Source: an uncultured Actinomycetes bacterium (GTDB lineage Bacteria; Actinomycetota; Actinomycetes; Mycobacteriales; Nakamurellaceae). From it: a DNA stretch of 64,000 nucleotides. Below, in pieces: positions 47,027 to 54,917 of the stretch. The stretch is taken from NCBI GenBank assembly GCA_937926105.1, contig CALANS010000139.1, positions 1-64,000 on the forward strand. Reading direction: 5' to 3'. Each line of letters begins with the position of its first letter. The stretch's first letter is position 1. The position numbers and the translations under genes are program-made. The notes under the pieces were generated by a model, which saw nothing but the letters and a program-made list of their open reading frames with translations, was not told where the DNA came from and did no database searches.

Positions 47027-47499
47027 GACGCAACCTCCGAATCGTTGGCGGCGGCCGGAGCCGGGGCCGCATCGTCCGTGTTGGTGACCCCGGTCTCGAG
47101 CTCCGCGTCGAGTTCCACCTCGACCAGCAGGTCGTCGCCGACCAGCGCGGCGACGTACAGCATGGTGTTGGCCGGCCGCACGGCATCGAAGATCTCGCGA
47201 TGAGCTCGCGCCGCCGCCTGCCAGTCGCAGCCGGGAACCAGGAACACTCGGCTCCGGACGACGTCGGCCACCGTGCCGCCGAGTTGTTCCACGGCCTGCA
47301 CCGCGCGCCGCAGCGCGTCCAGCGTCTGCCGGTAGGTGTCCGCCGCCCGGTCCGCTCCGGGGCTGCCGGTCGCCGCGGACCCATCGGGCGCCGAGGCGGT
47401 GGTGCCGCTGACCACGATGTGCGATCCGGAGCGCACGGCCCGTGAGTATCCGGCGGCCTCCTGCCAGTGTGCGCCGTCGGTGTACCTGCGCTCGATCAC
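47023..47499 (-). CDS. RidA family protein (enamine/imine deaminase-like)
   Basis: 158 aa from GTG 47499, overlapping the flavin reductase stop (GTGA) with GGAG upstream. YSRAVRSGSHIVVSGTTASAPDG, then TLDALRRAVQAVEQLGG, VVRSRVFL and VRPANTMLYVAALVGDDLLVEVE are characteristic of the RidA/YjgF fold (about 1-140). The usual Arg of active RidA deaminases is plausible in VRPANTM but I cannot prove activity. In pyrimidine (Rut) catabolism an LLM monooxygenase, a RidA-like protein and a flavin reductase work together; the same trio is coupled here. Confidence 0.88.
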   Translation of the reverse strand: MIERRYTDGAHWQEAAGYSRAVRSGSHIVVSGTTASAPDGSAATGSPGADRAADTYRQTLDALRRAVQAVEQLGGTVADVVRSRVFLVPGCDWQAAARAHREIFDAVRPANTMLYVAALVGDDLLVEVELDAELETGVTNTDDAAPAPAAANDSEVAS

Positions 47500-48398
47500 G
47501 ATCGGGCTCCTTCGGTGAACTCGTTGGGCTGCTTGACGTTCTGTTCGCTCGGGCCCGACGAAGCGGGACGCGAACCGTATCGAATGGCGGCCATCTCCAG
47601 GAACTGGCCCCGGCCGGCTCGGGCCAGCGGGCGCAGCGCAGCGAGATCGATGCGCAGGCCGTGTGGATCCGGAGCCAGCACCGACGGCGAGATCCACACC
47701 CGATGGATGCGCGCCACCAGCAGGCTCTGGGTCGGGTCGTCCAGGTGAATCTCTTGCAGCAGCCGGCAGGCGAAGGCGATCCGGCACCGGCCGACCCGCG
47801 GGACGCCCCACCCGGGCCAGTCTGTCAGCGCGATGTCGCTGCGCTGCGCCTCGCTGTCCCCCCAGGGCAGCTCGTCGGAGGTCGCGGCGACCGCCTCGAC
47901 GGCGTCGGCAGAGGGGATCGAGATGGTGAAATCCGGCCGCTGGCGCAGGTTGCGGACCGTGTCCTTCTGTCCCGCCGGGTGATCCCGATTGTTGATGCCA
48001 AGAATCACGGTCGGCGGGTCGGAGGACACCGCGTTGAAGTAGGAATACGGGGCAAGATTCCACCGTGTGCTGGCGGGTCGGTCGGTGGGGCCTTGGGCGA
48101 CGGCACCGTAATCGCTGACCACCCAGGCGATCGGTCGCGGCAGGACGACCTGATTCATCAGGGCGTAACGATCGGTGCGGGCCAGGTCCGCGATGCCGAT
48201 GTCCAGGCCGCCGGGGTCGGTGCTGTTGGCGAGGCCGCCGGGGTCGGTGCTGTTGTCGAGGCTGCCGGGGTCGGTGTTGTTGTCGAGGCTGCGGGGGTCG
48301 GTGTTGTTGTTCTGGCCGCGGGGGTCAGCGCTGTTCCCGACGGCGGTGGCGCGCCGGGACGCACCCGCGCGGAGGCTGTCCGCACCAGCGTCAGGCAT
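47496..48398 (-). CDS. Flavin reductase family protein with N-terminal repeat
   Basis: 300 aa from ATG 48398 (GGAG upstream). Residues about 75-235 fit the FMN-binding split-barrel flavin reductase/DIM6-NTAB family: NQVVLPRPIAWV, YSYFNAVSSDPPTVILGI, KDTVRNLRQRPDFTISIP. Residues about 17-66 are a nine-residue repeat (NNTDPGSLD type) from a 27-bp minisatellite and are probably disordered. It would feed reduced flavin to the LLM enzyme in the same operon. The operator at 48408-48421 lies only 10 bp upstream of its start. Confidence 0.85.
   Translation of the reverse strand: MPDAGADSLRAGASRRATAVGNSADPRGQNNNTDPRSLDNNTDPGSLDNSTDPGGLANSTDPGGLDIGIADLARTDRYALMNQVVLPRPIAWVVSDYGAVAQGPTDRPASTRWNLAPYSYFNAVSSDPPTVILGINNRDHPAGQKDTVRNLRQRPDFTISIPSADAVEAVAATSDELPWGDSEAQRSDIALTDWPGWGVPRVGRCRIAFACRLLQEIHLDDPTQSLLVARIHRVWISPSVLAPDPHGLRIDLAALRPLARAGRGQFLEMAAIRYGSRPASSGPSEQNVKQPNEFTEGARS
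48201..48347. repeat. 27-bp in-frame minisatellite
   Basis: About five units of 27 bp (48213-48239, 48240-48266, 48267-48293, 48294-48320 and a decayed fifth), plus a partial unit before. Encodes nine-residue repeats at the N-terminus of the flavin reductase gene. Copy-number change would keep the frame. Confidence 0.9.
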
Positions 48399-48407
48399 CA
48401 CGACTCC

Positions 48408-48435
48408 TTGACGATCGTCACCGGATCGATATGCT
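48408..48435 (+). promoter_or_regulatory. Operator TTGACGATCGTCAC with promoter (copy 1)
   Basis: 48408-48421 holds the perfect palindrome TGACGATCGTCA (48409-48420). TTGACG (48408-48413) can act as a -35, with TATGCT (48430-48435) as the -10 after a 16-bp spacer, driving the rightward small-protein gene. The same site is immediately upstream of the leftward flavin reductase ribosome site, so one bound regulator could control both directions. Confidence 0.7.
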
Positions 48436-48486
48436 ACTGATCGCGCCGGCTCGGCGTCGATCCACCCTAGGAAGGATCCCCACATC

Positions 48487-48882
48487 GTGGACTCCACCAT
48501 CGACCCGGAACAGATTCCCAAGCCCTACCGCATCATGATGATGGGCGCGCCCCTTGACCAGTTCTTCCTGCTGACGGAGCAGGAGAAGGAACGCGACTTC
48601 CTGCCTGGCTTCAAGCGAATGCTGGCCAACTGGGAGAAGCTGGGCGCCGAGGTCGTGGCATCCATCACGGATGACCTGCTCAGCGTCGGTGCGCCTCGAT
48701 CGCTGGACTACGTCTGGTTCCTGCTCTTCGACGTTCAGTCGCTGGACACCGTCGCCGCGATGATCAATGAGGTGCGCCACGTCGAGGACGGGATCCGGCT
48801 GGATCGCTTCATCCGCTGGGAGGCAAGGATCGGCCGGCCGTTCTACGCGCGCGAGGAGAAGTGGGTCACGCAGCCCGGCTGA
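48487..48882 (+). CDS. Small conserved-looking protein, possible alpha/beta-barrel fold
   Basis: 131 aa from GTG 48487 (AGGAAGG 11 bases upstream). A QFFLLTEQEKERDFLPGF helix, WEKLGAEVVASITDD, then a strand LDYVWFLLFDVQSLDTVAAM and RLDRFIRWEARIGRPF. The order beta-alpha-beta-beta-alpha-beta recalls dimeric alpha/beta-barrel (DABB/ferredoxin-like) proteins that act on small aromatic or peptide compounds, but I do not recognise the family for certain. First gene of the rightward operon under operator copy 1. Cytosolic. Confidence 0.6.
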   Translation: MDSTIDPEQIPKPYRIMMMGAPLDQFFLLTEQEKERDFLPGFKRMLANWEKLGAEVVASITDDLLSVGAPRSLDYVWFLLFDVQSLDTVAAMINEVRHVEDGIRLDRFIRWEARIGRPFYAREEKWVTQPG

Positions 48883-48981
48883 CGGGCCCGAGCGGCGGTG
48901 TCGGACCGGCGGTGACCACGACAACATGGCGGTGACGAGGCCGGCCGGCGGCGCTCGATCCGGCGCGGGCACGATGACCCG

Positions 48982-50082
48982 ATGACCGCGTTCGGCAGCG
49001 AGTTCACCATCGGCGTCGAGGAAGAGCTGCTGCTCGTCGACCCTCGCACCGGCGCGCTCGACCCTTCCGCGGCCCTGGTACTGGGGCGGGTCGATGCTGA
49101 CCGCGACGCCGTCGACGGCGAGCTGTACGCCGCACAGCTCGAGGTTCGTTCCGGGAAGTGCGACGGAGCGGACATGGTGCTATCGCGGTTGCGGGCGGCG
49201 CGGGCGGCGGTGGCGCGGGCCGGCGCGACGGTGCTCGGCTGCGGCGTGCATCCCACCGCCGGCATCGGTGACGCGCCGATCGTCGATGCCGACCGCTATC
49301 GGGTGGTGCACGGCATGTTCGCGGGGTTGATGGACCGGACGCCGGAGGCGGCGTTGCACGTGCACATCGGCCTGCCCGACGAGCAATCGGCGGTCCGAGC
49401 ACTCAACGGGCTGCGTGAATACCTGCCGATATTCATTGCCCTGGCGGCGAATTCGCCCTGGTGGTTCGGACGCGATGCCGGCCTGGACAGCACCCGGTAC
49501 AGCCTGGTTCGGGCCTACCCCACGCGCCGAGTACCGGACCGCGTCCGCAGCTATCAGGACTATCTGCGGGCGAGCGAGCGCTTCCGCGCCGACGTCGGGC
49601 TGGACGATCCCACCTTCGTCTACTGGGATATCCGGCTGCACCCCCGCTACGGAACCGTCGAAATTCGGGAGATGGACGCGCAAGCCTCGCCGACGGTCTC
49701 TGCGGGCCTGGCGGCGCTGATTCAGGCCACCACCGTCGCGCTGGCCGAGGGCGTGCTGGACCCCGCGCCGTCACCGCAGGACAGCCTGGCCTGGGCATGC
49801 TTCCTCGCCTCGCGAGACGGGCTGGCGGCGCCGCACATCGGTCGGGAGGCACGCGGCTCACTGGCCCACGCCTGTCGAGCGCTGCTGGACGCGGTCCGCC
49901 CGGTCGGTCGGCCGCTCGGCGGCGCCGATGCGCTACAGGTGATCGACGGCGTGCTGCGCGACGGTAACGGCGCCGATCGGCAGCGCCGGGCGGCGGGGTC
50001 GGCCGGCCCGGACGCCGCGCTGCGGTATCTGATCGAGGAGTCCAACCCGCAGGTGGGCATGGGTGGTCGGAGGACGGTGTGA
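48982..50082 (+). CDS. GCS2-type carboxylate-amine ligase (YbdK-like)
   Basis: 366 aa from ATG 48982. TIGVEEELLLVDP (about 9-21) is the glutamate-cysteine ligase 2 signature, with ALHVHIGLPDEQSAVRALN, NSPWWFGRD and VEIREMDAQASP further on. These enzymes join a carboxylate (often glutamate) to an amine using ATP; YbdK itself has weak gamma-glutamyl-cysteine ligase activity. No cysteine-ligase partner is near. The last codons and the stop lie inside the first unit of a 60-bp repeat. Its product is unknown. Confidence 0.88.
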   Translation: MTAFGSEFTIGVEEELLLVDPRTGALDPSAALVLGRVDADRDAVDGELYAAQLEVRSGKCDGADMVLSRLRAARAAVARAGATVLGCGVHPTAGIGDAPIVDADRYRVVHGMFAGLMDRTPEAALHVHIGLPDEQSAVRALNGLREYLPIFIALAANSPWWFGRDAGLDSTRYSLVRAYPTRRVPDRVRSYQDYLRASERFRADVGLDDPTFVYWDIRLHPRYGTVEIREMDAQASPTVSAGLAALIQATTVALAEGVLDPAPSPQDSLAWACFLASRDGLAAPHIGREARGSLAHACRALLDAVRPVGRPLGGADALQVIDGVLRDGNGADRQRRAAGSAGPDAALRYLIEESNPQVGMGGRRTV

Positions 50083-50232
50083 CGAGTCCTGGGGAGTCTT
50101 CTGCACCGGTCGGTGGGCACGGGTGGTCGGAGGACGGTGTGACGAATCCTGGGGAGTCTTCTGCACCGGCCGGTGGGCATGGGTGGTCGGAGGACGGTGT
50201 GACGAGTCCTGGGGAGTCTTCTGCACCAGCCG
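50053..50232. repeat. 60-bp tandem triplication across a gene junction
   Basis: Units 50053-50112, 50113-50172 and 50173-50232 differ by only a few bases. Each contains GGAGG, ACGGT and then GTGTGACG, so each holds a Shine-Dalgarno, a GTG start in the downstream frame and a TGA in the upstream frame. The array covers the end of the ligase gene and the first 51 codons of the methyltransferase. Confidence 0.95.
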
Positions 50233-50876
50233 CCGGCCCCGACGCTCGCTGGGTAAGCCTCGGCCCGGCCAGCGTCCAGGTGACGCGGGGGGTGTTCCCG
50301 CCGCAGTCGGACACCCTGGCATTGATCGAGTGGTGTCAGGAGTTGCTGCGAGATCGTCCACGGCCGGTGATCGCGGACCTGTGCACCGGATCGGGCGTCA
50401 TAGCAATCGCTCTCGCCGCGTCGCATCCCTCGGCACGGCTCTATGCGGTAGACATCTCGGACGAGGCAGTCCGGTTGGCGACGATCAATGCCGCCCGCCT
50501 GACGGGCGCCATGATCGTGGTACGCCGGGGTGATGCCGCCGATCCACGAGTGCTGGCCGACATCGCCGGCGCCGCCGACCTGGTCGTGGCGAACCCGCCG
50601 TACCTGCCCGATCGGCAGCCGGCCCCGCCCGACCTGGCCACCTGGGCGGTCCCCGCCGCGCTGCACGGCGGACCGGACGGGCTCGACGTGATCCGTGGCG
50701 TTGTCGCCGTCGCCGCGGTCACCCTGCGCTCCGGCGGCTGGCTTGCGGTCGAGCACGCCGCAGGGCAGCAGCACCGCGTGATCGACATCATCGGGGCGGC
50801 GGGCGTGTTCGACTGCGCCACCGGCCATCGCGACCATGCCGCCATCCGGCGGTTCGTCACGGCGCAACGCACGTGA
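50079..50876 (+). CDS. HemK/PrmC-like N5-glutamine methyltransferase with repeat N-terminus
   Basis: 265 aa if translation starts at GTG 50079 (overlapping the ligase stop, GTGTGA); 245 or 225 aa if it starts at the equivalent GTGs at 50139 or 50199. The N-terminal 51 residues are near-identical 20-mers (VTSPGESSAPVGGHGWSEDG). The catalytic part has IADLCTGSGVIAIALAASHP (SAM loop), AVDISDEAVRLA and LVVANPPYLPDRQP, with NPPY the signature of N5-glutamine and N6-adenine methyltransferases. It lacks the helical N-terminal domain of true PrmC, so release factor modification is uncertain. Confidence 0.85.
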   Translation: MTSPGESSAPVGGHGWSEDGVTNPGESSAPAGGHGWSEDGVTSPGESSAPAAGPDARWVSLGPASVQVTRGVFPPQSDTLALIEWCQELLRDRPRPVIADLCTGSGVIAIALAASHPSARLYAVDISDEAVRLATINAARLTGAMIVVRRGDAADPRVLADIAGAADLVVANPPYLPDRQPAPPDLATWAVPAALHGGPDGLDVIRGVVAVAAVTLRSGGWLAVEHAAGQQHRVIDIIGAAGVFDCATGHRDHAAIRRFVTAQRT

Positions 50877-50909
50877 GCACGTCGATCGGGCGCGCCATAT
50901 AGCATTCAT

Positions 50910-50923
50910 TTGACGATCGTCAC
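50910..50923. promoter_or_regulatory. Operator TTGACGATCGTCAC (copy 2)
   Basis: Identical 14 bases to copies 1 and 3, with palindrome 50911-50922, 24 bp upstream of the S9 peptidase start. If TTGACG is the -35, the only -10 position (50932-50937, GAGATG) is poor and the transcript would be almost leaderless. A CATATAGC element lies just upstream and could be a -10 instead. Confidence 0.65.
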
Positions 50924-50946
50924 CGATTTGCGAGATGGGAATTGCG

Positions 50947-52956
50947 ATGACTACCACCCAGACCCCCGTCACGGCCACCGACCTGACCGCCTTCGCCGAC
51001 ATCACCGACGTGGCTCTTGGCCCCGACGGCCAGCGCGCGGTGGCCGTGATCACCGTGCCGGACGTCGCGACCAATACCTACCGGCGGCGCATCGTGACCG
51101 GCCGGGTGACCGGCGACGGGCTGACCACGGTGGACGTCGGTGCGGCGGCTCGCATGCCACGCTGGTCTCCGGATGGGCAGGTGCTGGCTGTGGTGACCGA
51201 CGGCCCGGACGGCTGTGGGGTGCGCACCGTCGACCCCGTCACCGGCGGGATCCGCACACTGCTGGACGGCTGGCCGGACCCCATCGAGGAGCTGCGCTGG
51301 TCGCCGGACGGCGGGCGACTGCTGTTCGTGGTGCGCGAGCCGGTCGACCGTGGCTACTGGGAGCTTCCCGACGACCGCCGCCCTCCGATGCGCCTGACCC
51401 GGCTGCGCTACCGCGAGGATGGCATCGGGTGGCTGGCCGGGCGGCCGCGCCAGGCGTACCTGCTCGAGGTGCCGGCCGGCGCCGAGGCGTCCGGTGAAGG
51501 GCCCAGCGCCCCACGCAAGCTCAGCGTCGGTGGCTTCGACGACGCGGAGTTCAGCTGGGCCCCCGATGGTCGGTCGGTGTTCTTCTGTTCCCAGCGGCAG
51601 GACGATGCCGACCGCACGCCGATCAACGCGCTGTATCGGCAGGAGATCGGTGGAGAACCGGAGCCGCTGACCGCGGCGACCCATGGATTCGGTGCGCCGC
51701 GTCCCTCGCCGGACGGGTCCCTGGTGGCCTGCACCATGGTGGACGTGGCCGGGTATCCGGCGGCCACCCACCTGGCCGTGCTGAACCTCGGGACCGGCGA
51801 GATCACCGACCTGACAGCGGAACTGGATCGGGACGTGGACGGCGACTCGGTGGTGTGGACCGATGACCGGACGATCCTGGCGATCGTCGGTGCGCAGGGG
51901 CGCATCGGCATTCGACGCTTCGACGTGACTCATCCCGGCCAGGTGCAGCTGGTGGCCGGTGGTGATCGGCGGCTGACCGCGTTCGACGTGCGCGGCGACC
52001 GGATCGTCGCCGTGACCTCCGGAGTGGCCGAACCCCCCGCCCTGGTGACCGACGACCTCACTCGTGGTGCGAGCCCGGAAGATCTGGGCACGACGGTGCT
52101 GTGCGATCCGAATGCGGAGCTGCGCGCATCGCGCGCCCTCGGGTCGCCGGTGTGCGCCGGCGTCGAGGTCGCCCCCGGGGTGACGGTGGACTCCTGGCTG
52201 GTGCGGCCGGACGCCGAGCGCTTCGCCGGCCCACATCCAGTGATCCTCTGGCTGCAGGGCGGCGGAACCCAGTATGGCTACCAGTTCTCGCACGAGCTGC
52301 AGCTACTGGTCTCGGCCGGGTACGCGGTGCTGTACTGCAATCCGCGCGGGTCGGCGGGCTACGGCACCGACTGGATGCGCACGGTCAGCGGAGCGCGCGC
52401 GGCCCGGCCCGGCAGCGGCTGGGGCGGTGACGATATCGCCGACGCTGCCGCAGTGGTCCGAGCGGCGGTGCAGGCCAACGGCGACCTGGACGGGAGCAGG
52501 GTCGGCGTGATGGGGGGTTCCTACGGCGGTCTCGTCACCACTTCGCTGCTGGCACAGACCGACCTGTTCGCGGCCGGGTGGGCCGAGCGCGGCCCGTACA
52601 ACCTCTACAGCGACGCCGGCACCAAGGACGAGGCGCCGTGGTTCTTCGAGGCCTACCTCGGCGGCTCGCACCTAGACGATGCGGAATCCTATTGGCGCGC
52701 CTCGCCGTTGCGCCGGGTCGCGGACATCGCCGCGCCGCTGATGATCGTGCACTCCGAGCAGGACTACCGGTGCACCATCGGGCAGGCCGAGGAGCTGTTC
52801 ATGGCACTCAAGCTGCTCGATCGGCAGGTGGAGCTGGTCCGCTTCCCGGGTGAGGGCCATAGCCTGACGCGCAATGGTCGGCCGGTGCACCGACTGCAGC
52901 GACTGGAGCTGCTGCTGGAATGGTTTGGGCGACACCTGGCGCCGGTCGCGCGCTGA
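50947..52956 (+). CDS. S9 family prolyl-oligopeptidase
   Basis: 669 aa, ATG 50947. An N-terminal beta-propeller of WD-like blades (DVALGPDGQRAV, WSPDGQVLAV, WSPDGGRLLF, SPDGSLVACTM) leads to a C-terminal alpha/beta hydrolase. Catalytic triad: Ser 525 in MGGSYGGLVT, Asp 606 in HSEQDYRCT and His 638 in GEGHSLTR. No signal peptide; cytosolic. Cleaves short peptides, typically after proline or by acyl-aminoacyl release. Sits alone between two transcription units and has operator copy 2 directly upstream, which groups it with the peptide importer and the DUF885 peptidases. Confidence 0.93.
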   Translation: MTTTQTPVTATDLTAFADITDVALGPDGQRAVAVITVPDVATNTYRRRIVTGRVTGDGLTTVDVGAAARMPRWSPDGQVLAVVTDGPDGCGVRTVDPVTGGIRTLLDGWPDPIEELRWSPDGGRLLFVVREPVDRGYWELPDDRRPPMRLTRLRYREDGIGWLAGRPRQAYLLEVPAGAEASGEGPSAPRKLSVGGFDDAEFSWAPDGRSVFFCSQRQDDADRTPINALYRQEIGGEPEPLTAATHGFGAPRPSPDGSLVACTMVDVAGYPAATHLAVLNLGTGEITDLTAELDRDVDGDSVVWTDDRTILAIVGAQGRIGIRRFDVTHPGQVQLVAGGDRRLTAFDVRGDRIVAVTSGVAEPPALVTDDLTRGASPEDLGTTVLCDPNAELRASRALGSPVCAGVEVAPGVTVDSWLVRPDAERFAGPHPVILWLQGGGTQYGYQFSHELQLLVSAGYAVLYCNPRGSAGYGTDWMRTVSGARAARPGSGWGGDDIADAAAVVRAAVQANGDLDGSRVGVMGGSYGGLVTTSLLAQTDLFAAGWAERGPYNLYSDAGTKDEAPWFFEAYLGGSHLDDAESYWRASPLRRVADIAAPLMIVHSEQDYRCTIGQAEELFMALKLLDRQVELVRFPGEGHSLTRNGRPVHRLQRLELLLEWFGRHLAPVAR

Positions 52957-53021
52957 AGGTCACCCGCCCGCAGTGCGGCGCCGGGGGAATGACCACCGGC
53001 CGGTCGCGGCGCATTGCTGAC

Positions 53022-54686
53022 TCATGCGTCGGCGAGCGCGTCGATTCGGTCCAGATCGCTGCGGTCGCCCAGCAATTCGTAGCGCTGCAAGGCAAGGGGC
53101 ACGTTGCCTTCCAGCCACAGCCGGTCGTGAAAGGCCTGCAGGTCGAACTCGTCTCCCCGTGCCAGCACCGTGTCGGCCAGCAGCGACAGGATCTGCGTCT
53201 TGCCGATCTGGTAGGTCATCGCCTGACCGGGCGTCGCGGCGAAGAACGCCGCCTCGGACCGTGCCGTCTCCCGGTCCATCGGAACCGAGTTCTCCAGCAC
53301 GGCCGCCGCCCCCTCGATGTCCAGCTCGCCCAGGGCCAGTTGCACGTCGACCACGACCCGCAGGGCCCGCAGCCGCATGAAGTTGTAAACGATCTCCCGG
53401 GTGCGCGGCGCATCGTCGAACAGGCCTGCGGCCAGCAGCATCTCCTCGTTGTAGAAGGCGATCCCCTCGTTGGCCGCCGAGTCGTAGTAGTGCCGTCGCA
53501 GCGCGCGTGGATGACGCCAGGACAGCGCCAGCTGCTGGTAGTGCGCGCCCTCGTGGATGATGCCGGCGCGCGGGTCGTGGGCGTTGGCGGCGTAGAAGTA
53601 CGGCAGGCCGTCCCGGGGCGGCGGGAAGTAGGCCCCGCCGTTCTCGTCCAGCCGGTGCGGGCCGGTCAGGTCGTCCGCCGTGCCCAGATGGGCGATCGGC
53701 ACCAGGTAGTCCGGAATCGGCGACGTGTGGTAGTGCCGCAGCGAGTCGGGCTGGCCGAGAATGCCTCGCTCGCGGTAGAAGTCGCGCACCTGTTGCTCGC
53801 ATTGTGCCTGCGTGGCGGCCTGCTCCGCGCCCGTGCGGAAGCTGGCCGTCGGCCTGCTGCGCGGCCCGCTGCCATTGCGGGTGCGCTCCAAAACCTCCAG
53901 CGTCACGGCGCGTTCCGCCTCGCGTCGGCCGATCCCGAGTATCTCGGCGGGGGTGTAGGGGAGCAGCGCGACCTGTCGCAGGAAATCGCCGAACCTCTCG
54001 CGTCCGATCGGAGTGGCCGGTGTCAGGTCGGGCAGCCGGCGGGCGAGCTCCTCACGGTAGCCGACCAGCGCAGCCGCGGCCCGTCGACCGGCATCGGTCA
54101 AGGTCTCGTTGTCGGCGGCGGACCACCCGTCGGGGTTCAGCCGGGAGAGCGCCGTCACCAGTTGCGCGACCTGTCCCTCGACCCCGTCGAGGGTCTCGAT
54201 GGCCAGCTGGGTGAACTCCGCGACCGCATGGCCGGACAGGTTCGCCAGCCCGGTGCGCACGATGCTCTCGGTGGCGTCCAGGTGCCGGGTGACGTCGGAC
54301 AGTCGCGCGGCGTCTACGTTCGGGACCGTCAGCAGGTCGAACACGCAGCCCAGTGTCTGGTCGATGTAGAAGGCGGGTTGCGTCTGCCACGCTCGCAGTA
54401 CGTCGAGTTCCCAGCGCACCCGCGCCAGGGCGGAGCCCAACAGCCGCATGTCGACCTCGAAGGCCGGCCCCGGGTCCCCGCCCGTCGCCGCCCCGATCAC
54501 AGCCCGTCGCACCTCGAAGGCCGCGATGGCGGCCCGGTAGCCCTCCACCGCCTCTGCCGTGAAGTCCGGCAGCCAGCCCGCCGGCCGGTCGATGCGCGGG
54601 ATGTCGTCGTGGCTGCGCGGCTGCTGGGCCGCGCGCCAGGCCCAGAAGTCGGCGGCCAGAGTCGGTAGATCCTCGCTGGTGGTCAT
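53022..54686 (-). CDS. DUF885 family peptidase-like protein
   Basis: 554 aa from ATG 54686. Mostly helical. The probable zinc motif is HEGAHYQQLALSW (His near residue 378, HExxH), followed by ANEGIAFYNEEML, whose Glu can be the third ligand. The paralog at 60706 has the more usual HESVPGHH form. DUF885 proteins are poorly characterised zinc peptidases. No signal peptide. Divergent from the oligopeptide binding-protein gene, with operator copy 3 between them, so both are probably induced together. Confidence 0.8.
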   Translation of the reverse strand: MTTSEDLPTLAADFWAWRAAQQPRSHDDIPRIDRPAGWLPDFTAEAVEGYRAAIAAFEVRRAVIGAATGGDPGPAFEVDMRLLGSALARVRWELDVLRAWQTQPAFYIDQTLGCVFDLLTVPNVDAARLSDVTRHLDATESIVRTGLANLSGHAVAEFTQLAIETLDGVEGQVAQLVTALSRLNPDGWSAADNETLTDAGRRAAAALVGYREELARRLPDLTPATPIGRERFGDFLRQVALLPYTPAEILGIGRREAERAVTLEVLERTRNGSGPRSRPTASFRTGAEQAATQAQCEQQVRDFYRERGILGQPDSLRHYHTSPIPDYLVPIAHLGTADDLTGPHRLDENGGAYFPPPRDGLPYFYAANAHDPRAGIIHEGAHYQQLALSWRHPRALRRHYYDSAANEGIAFYNEEMLLAAGLFDDAPRTREIVYNFMRLRALRVVVDVQLALGELDIEGAAAVLENSVPMDRETARSEAAFFAATPGQAMTYQIGKTQILSLLADTVLARGDEFDLQAFHDRLWLEGNVPLALQRYELLGDRSDLDRIDALADA

Positions 54687-54793
54687 CGGCGGCGTCCCTC
54701 TCGCGATCGGCGGTGGGTCGCACCCGGAGCGGCGTCCCCGGAGTGCGGTCATCTCACATCGTGAGCACATCGTCACCCAGACATGGCGACTAT

Positions 54794-54821
54794 TTGACGA
54801 TCGTCACAAGTTCAGTATATT
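54794..54821 (+). promoter_or_regulatory. Operator TTGACGATCGTCAC with promoter (copy 3)
   Basis: Palindrome at 54795-54806. TTGACG (54794-54799) is the -35 and TATATT (54816-54821) the -10, 16 bp apart, giving a start near 54828 and a leader of about 90 bases before the substrate-binding protein gene. A repressor on the palindrome would block the -35. The divergent DUF885 gene begins 108 bp to the left. Confidence 0.75.
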
Positions 54822-54917
54822 TCCCGGTGACGGCGTGGTTGCCAGCCCTCCCGCACCGTCGCACCCCGCTGAAACCCACCAGAATCCCGCCTCGTCACAC
54901 GTCAAGGAGCGATCGAC

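Noticed and set aside
47500..48063. Long upstream extension of the RidA reading frame
   Set aside because: It overlaps the flavin reductase gene antiparallel in codon sense (same strand, other frame); the RidA fold begins at GTG 47499 with its own ribosome site.
50053..50232. CRISPR-like array
   Set aside because: Units are contiguous 60-mers with no unique spacers and no cas genes; it is a coding tandem repeat.
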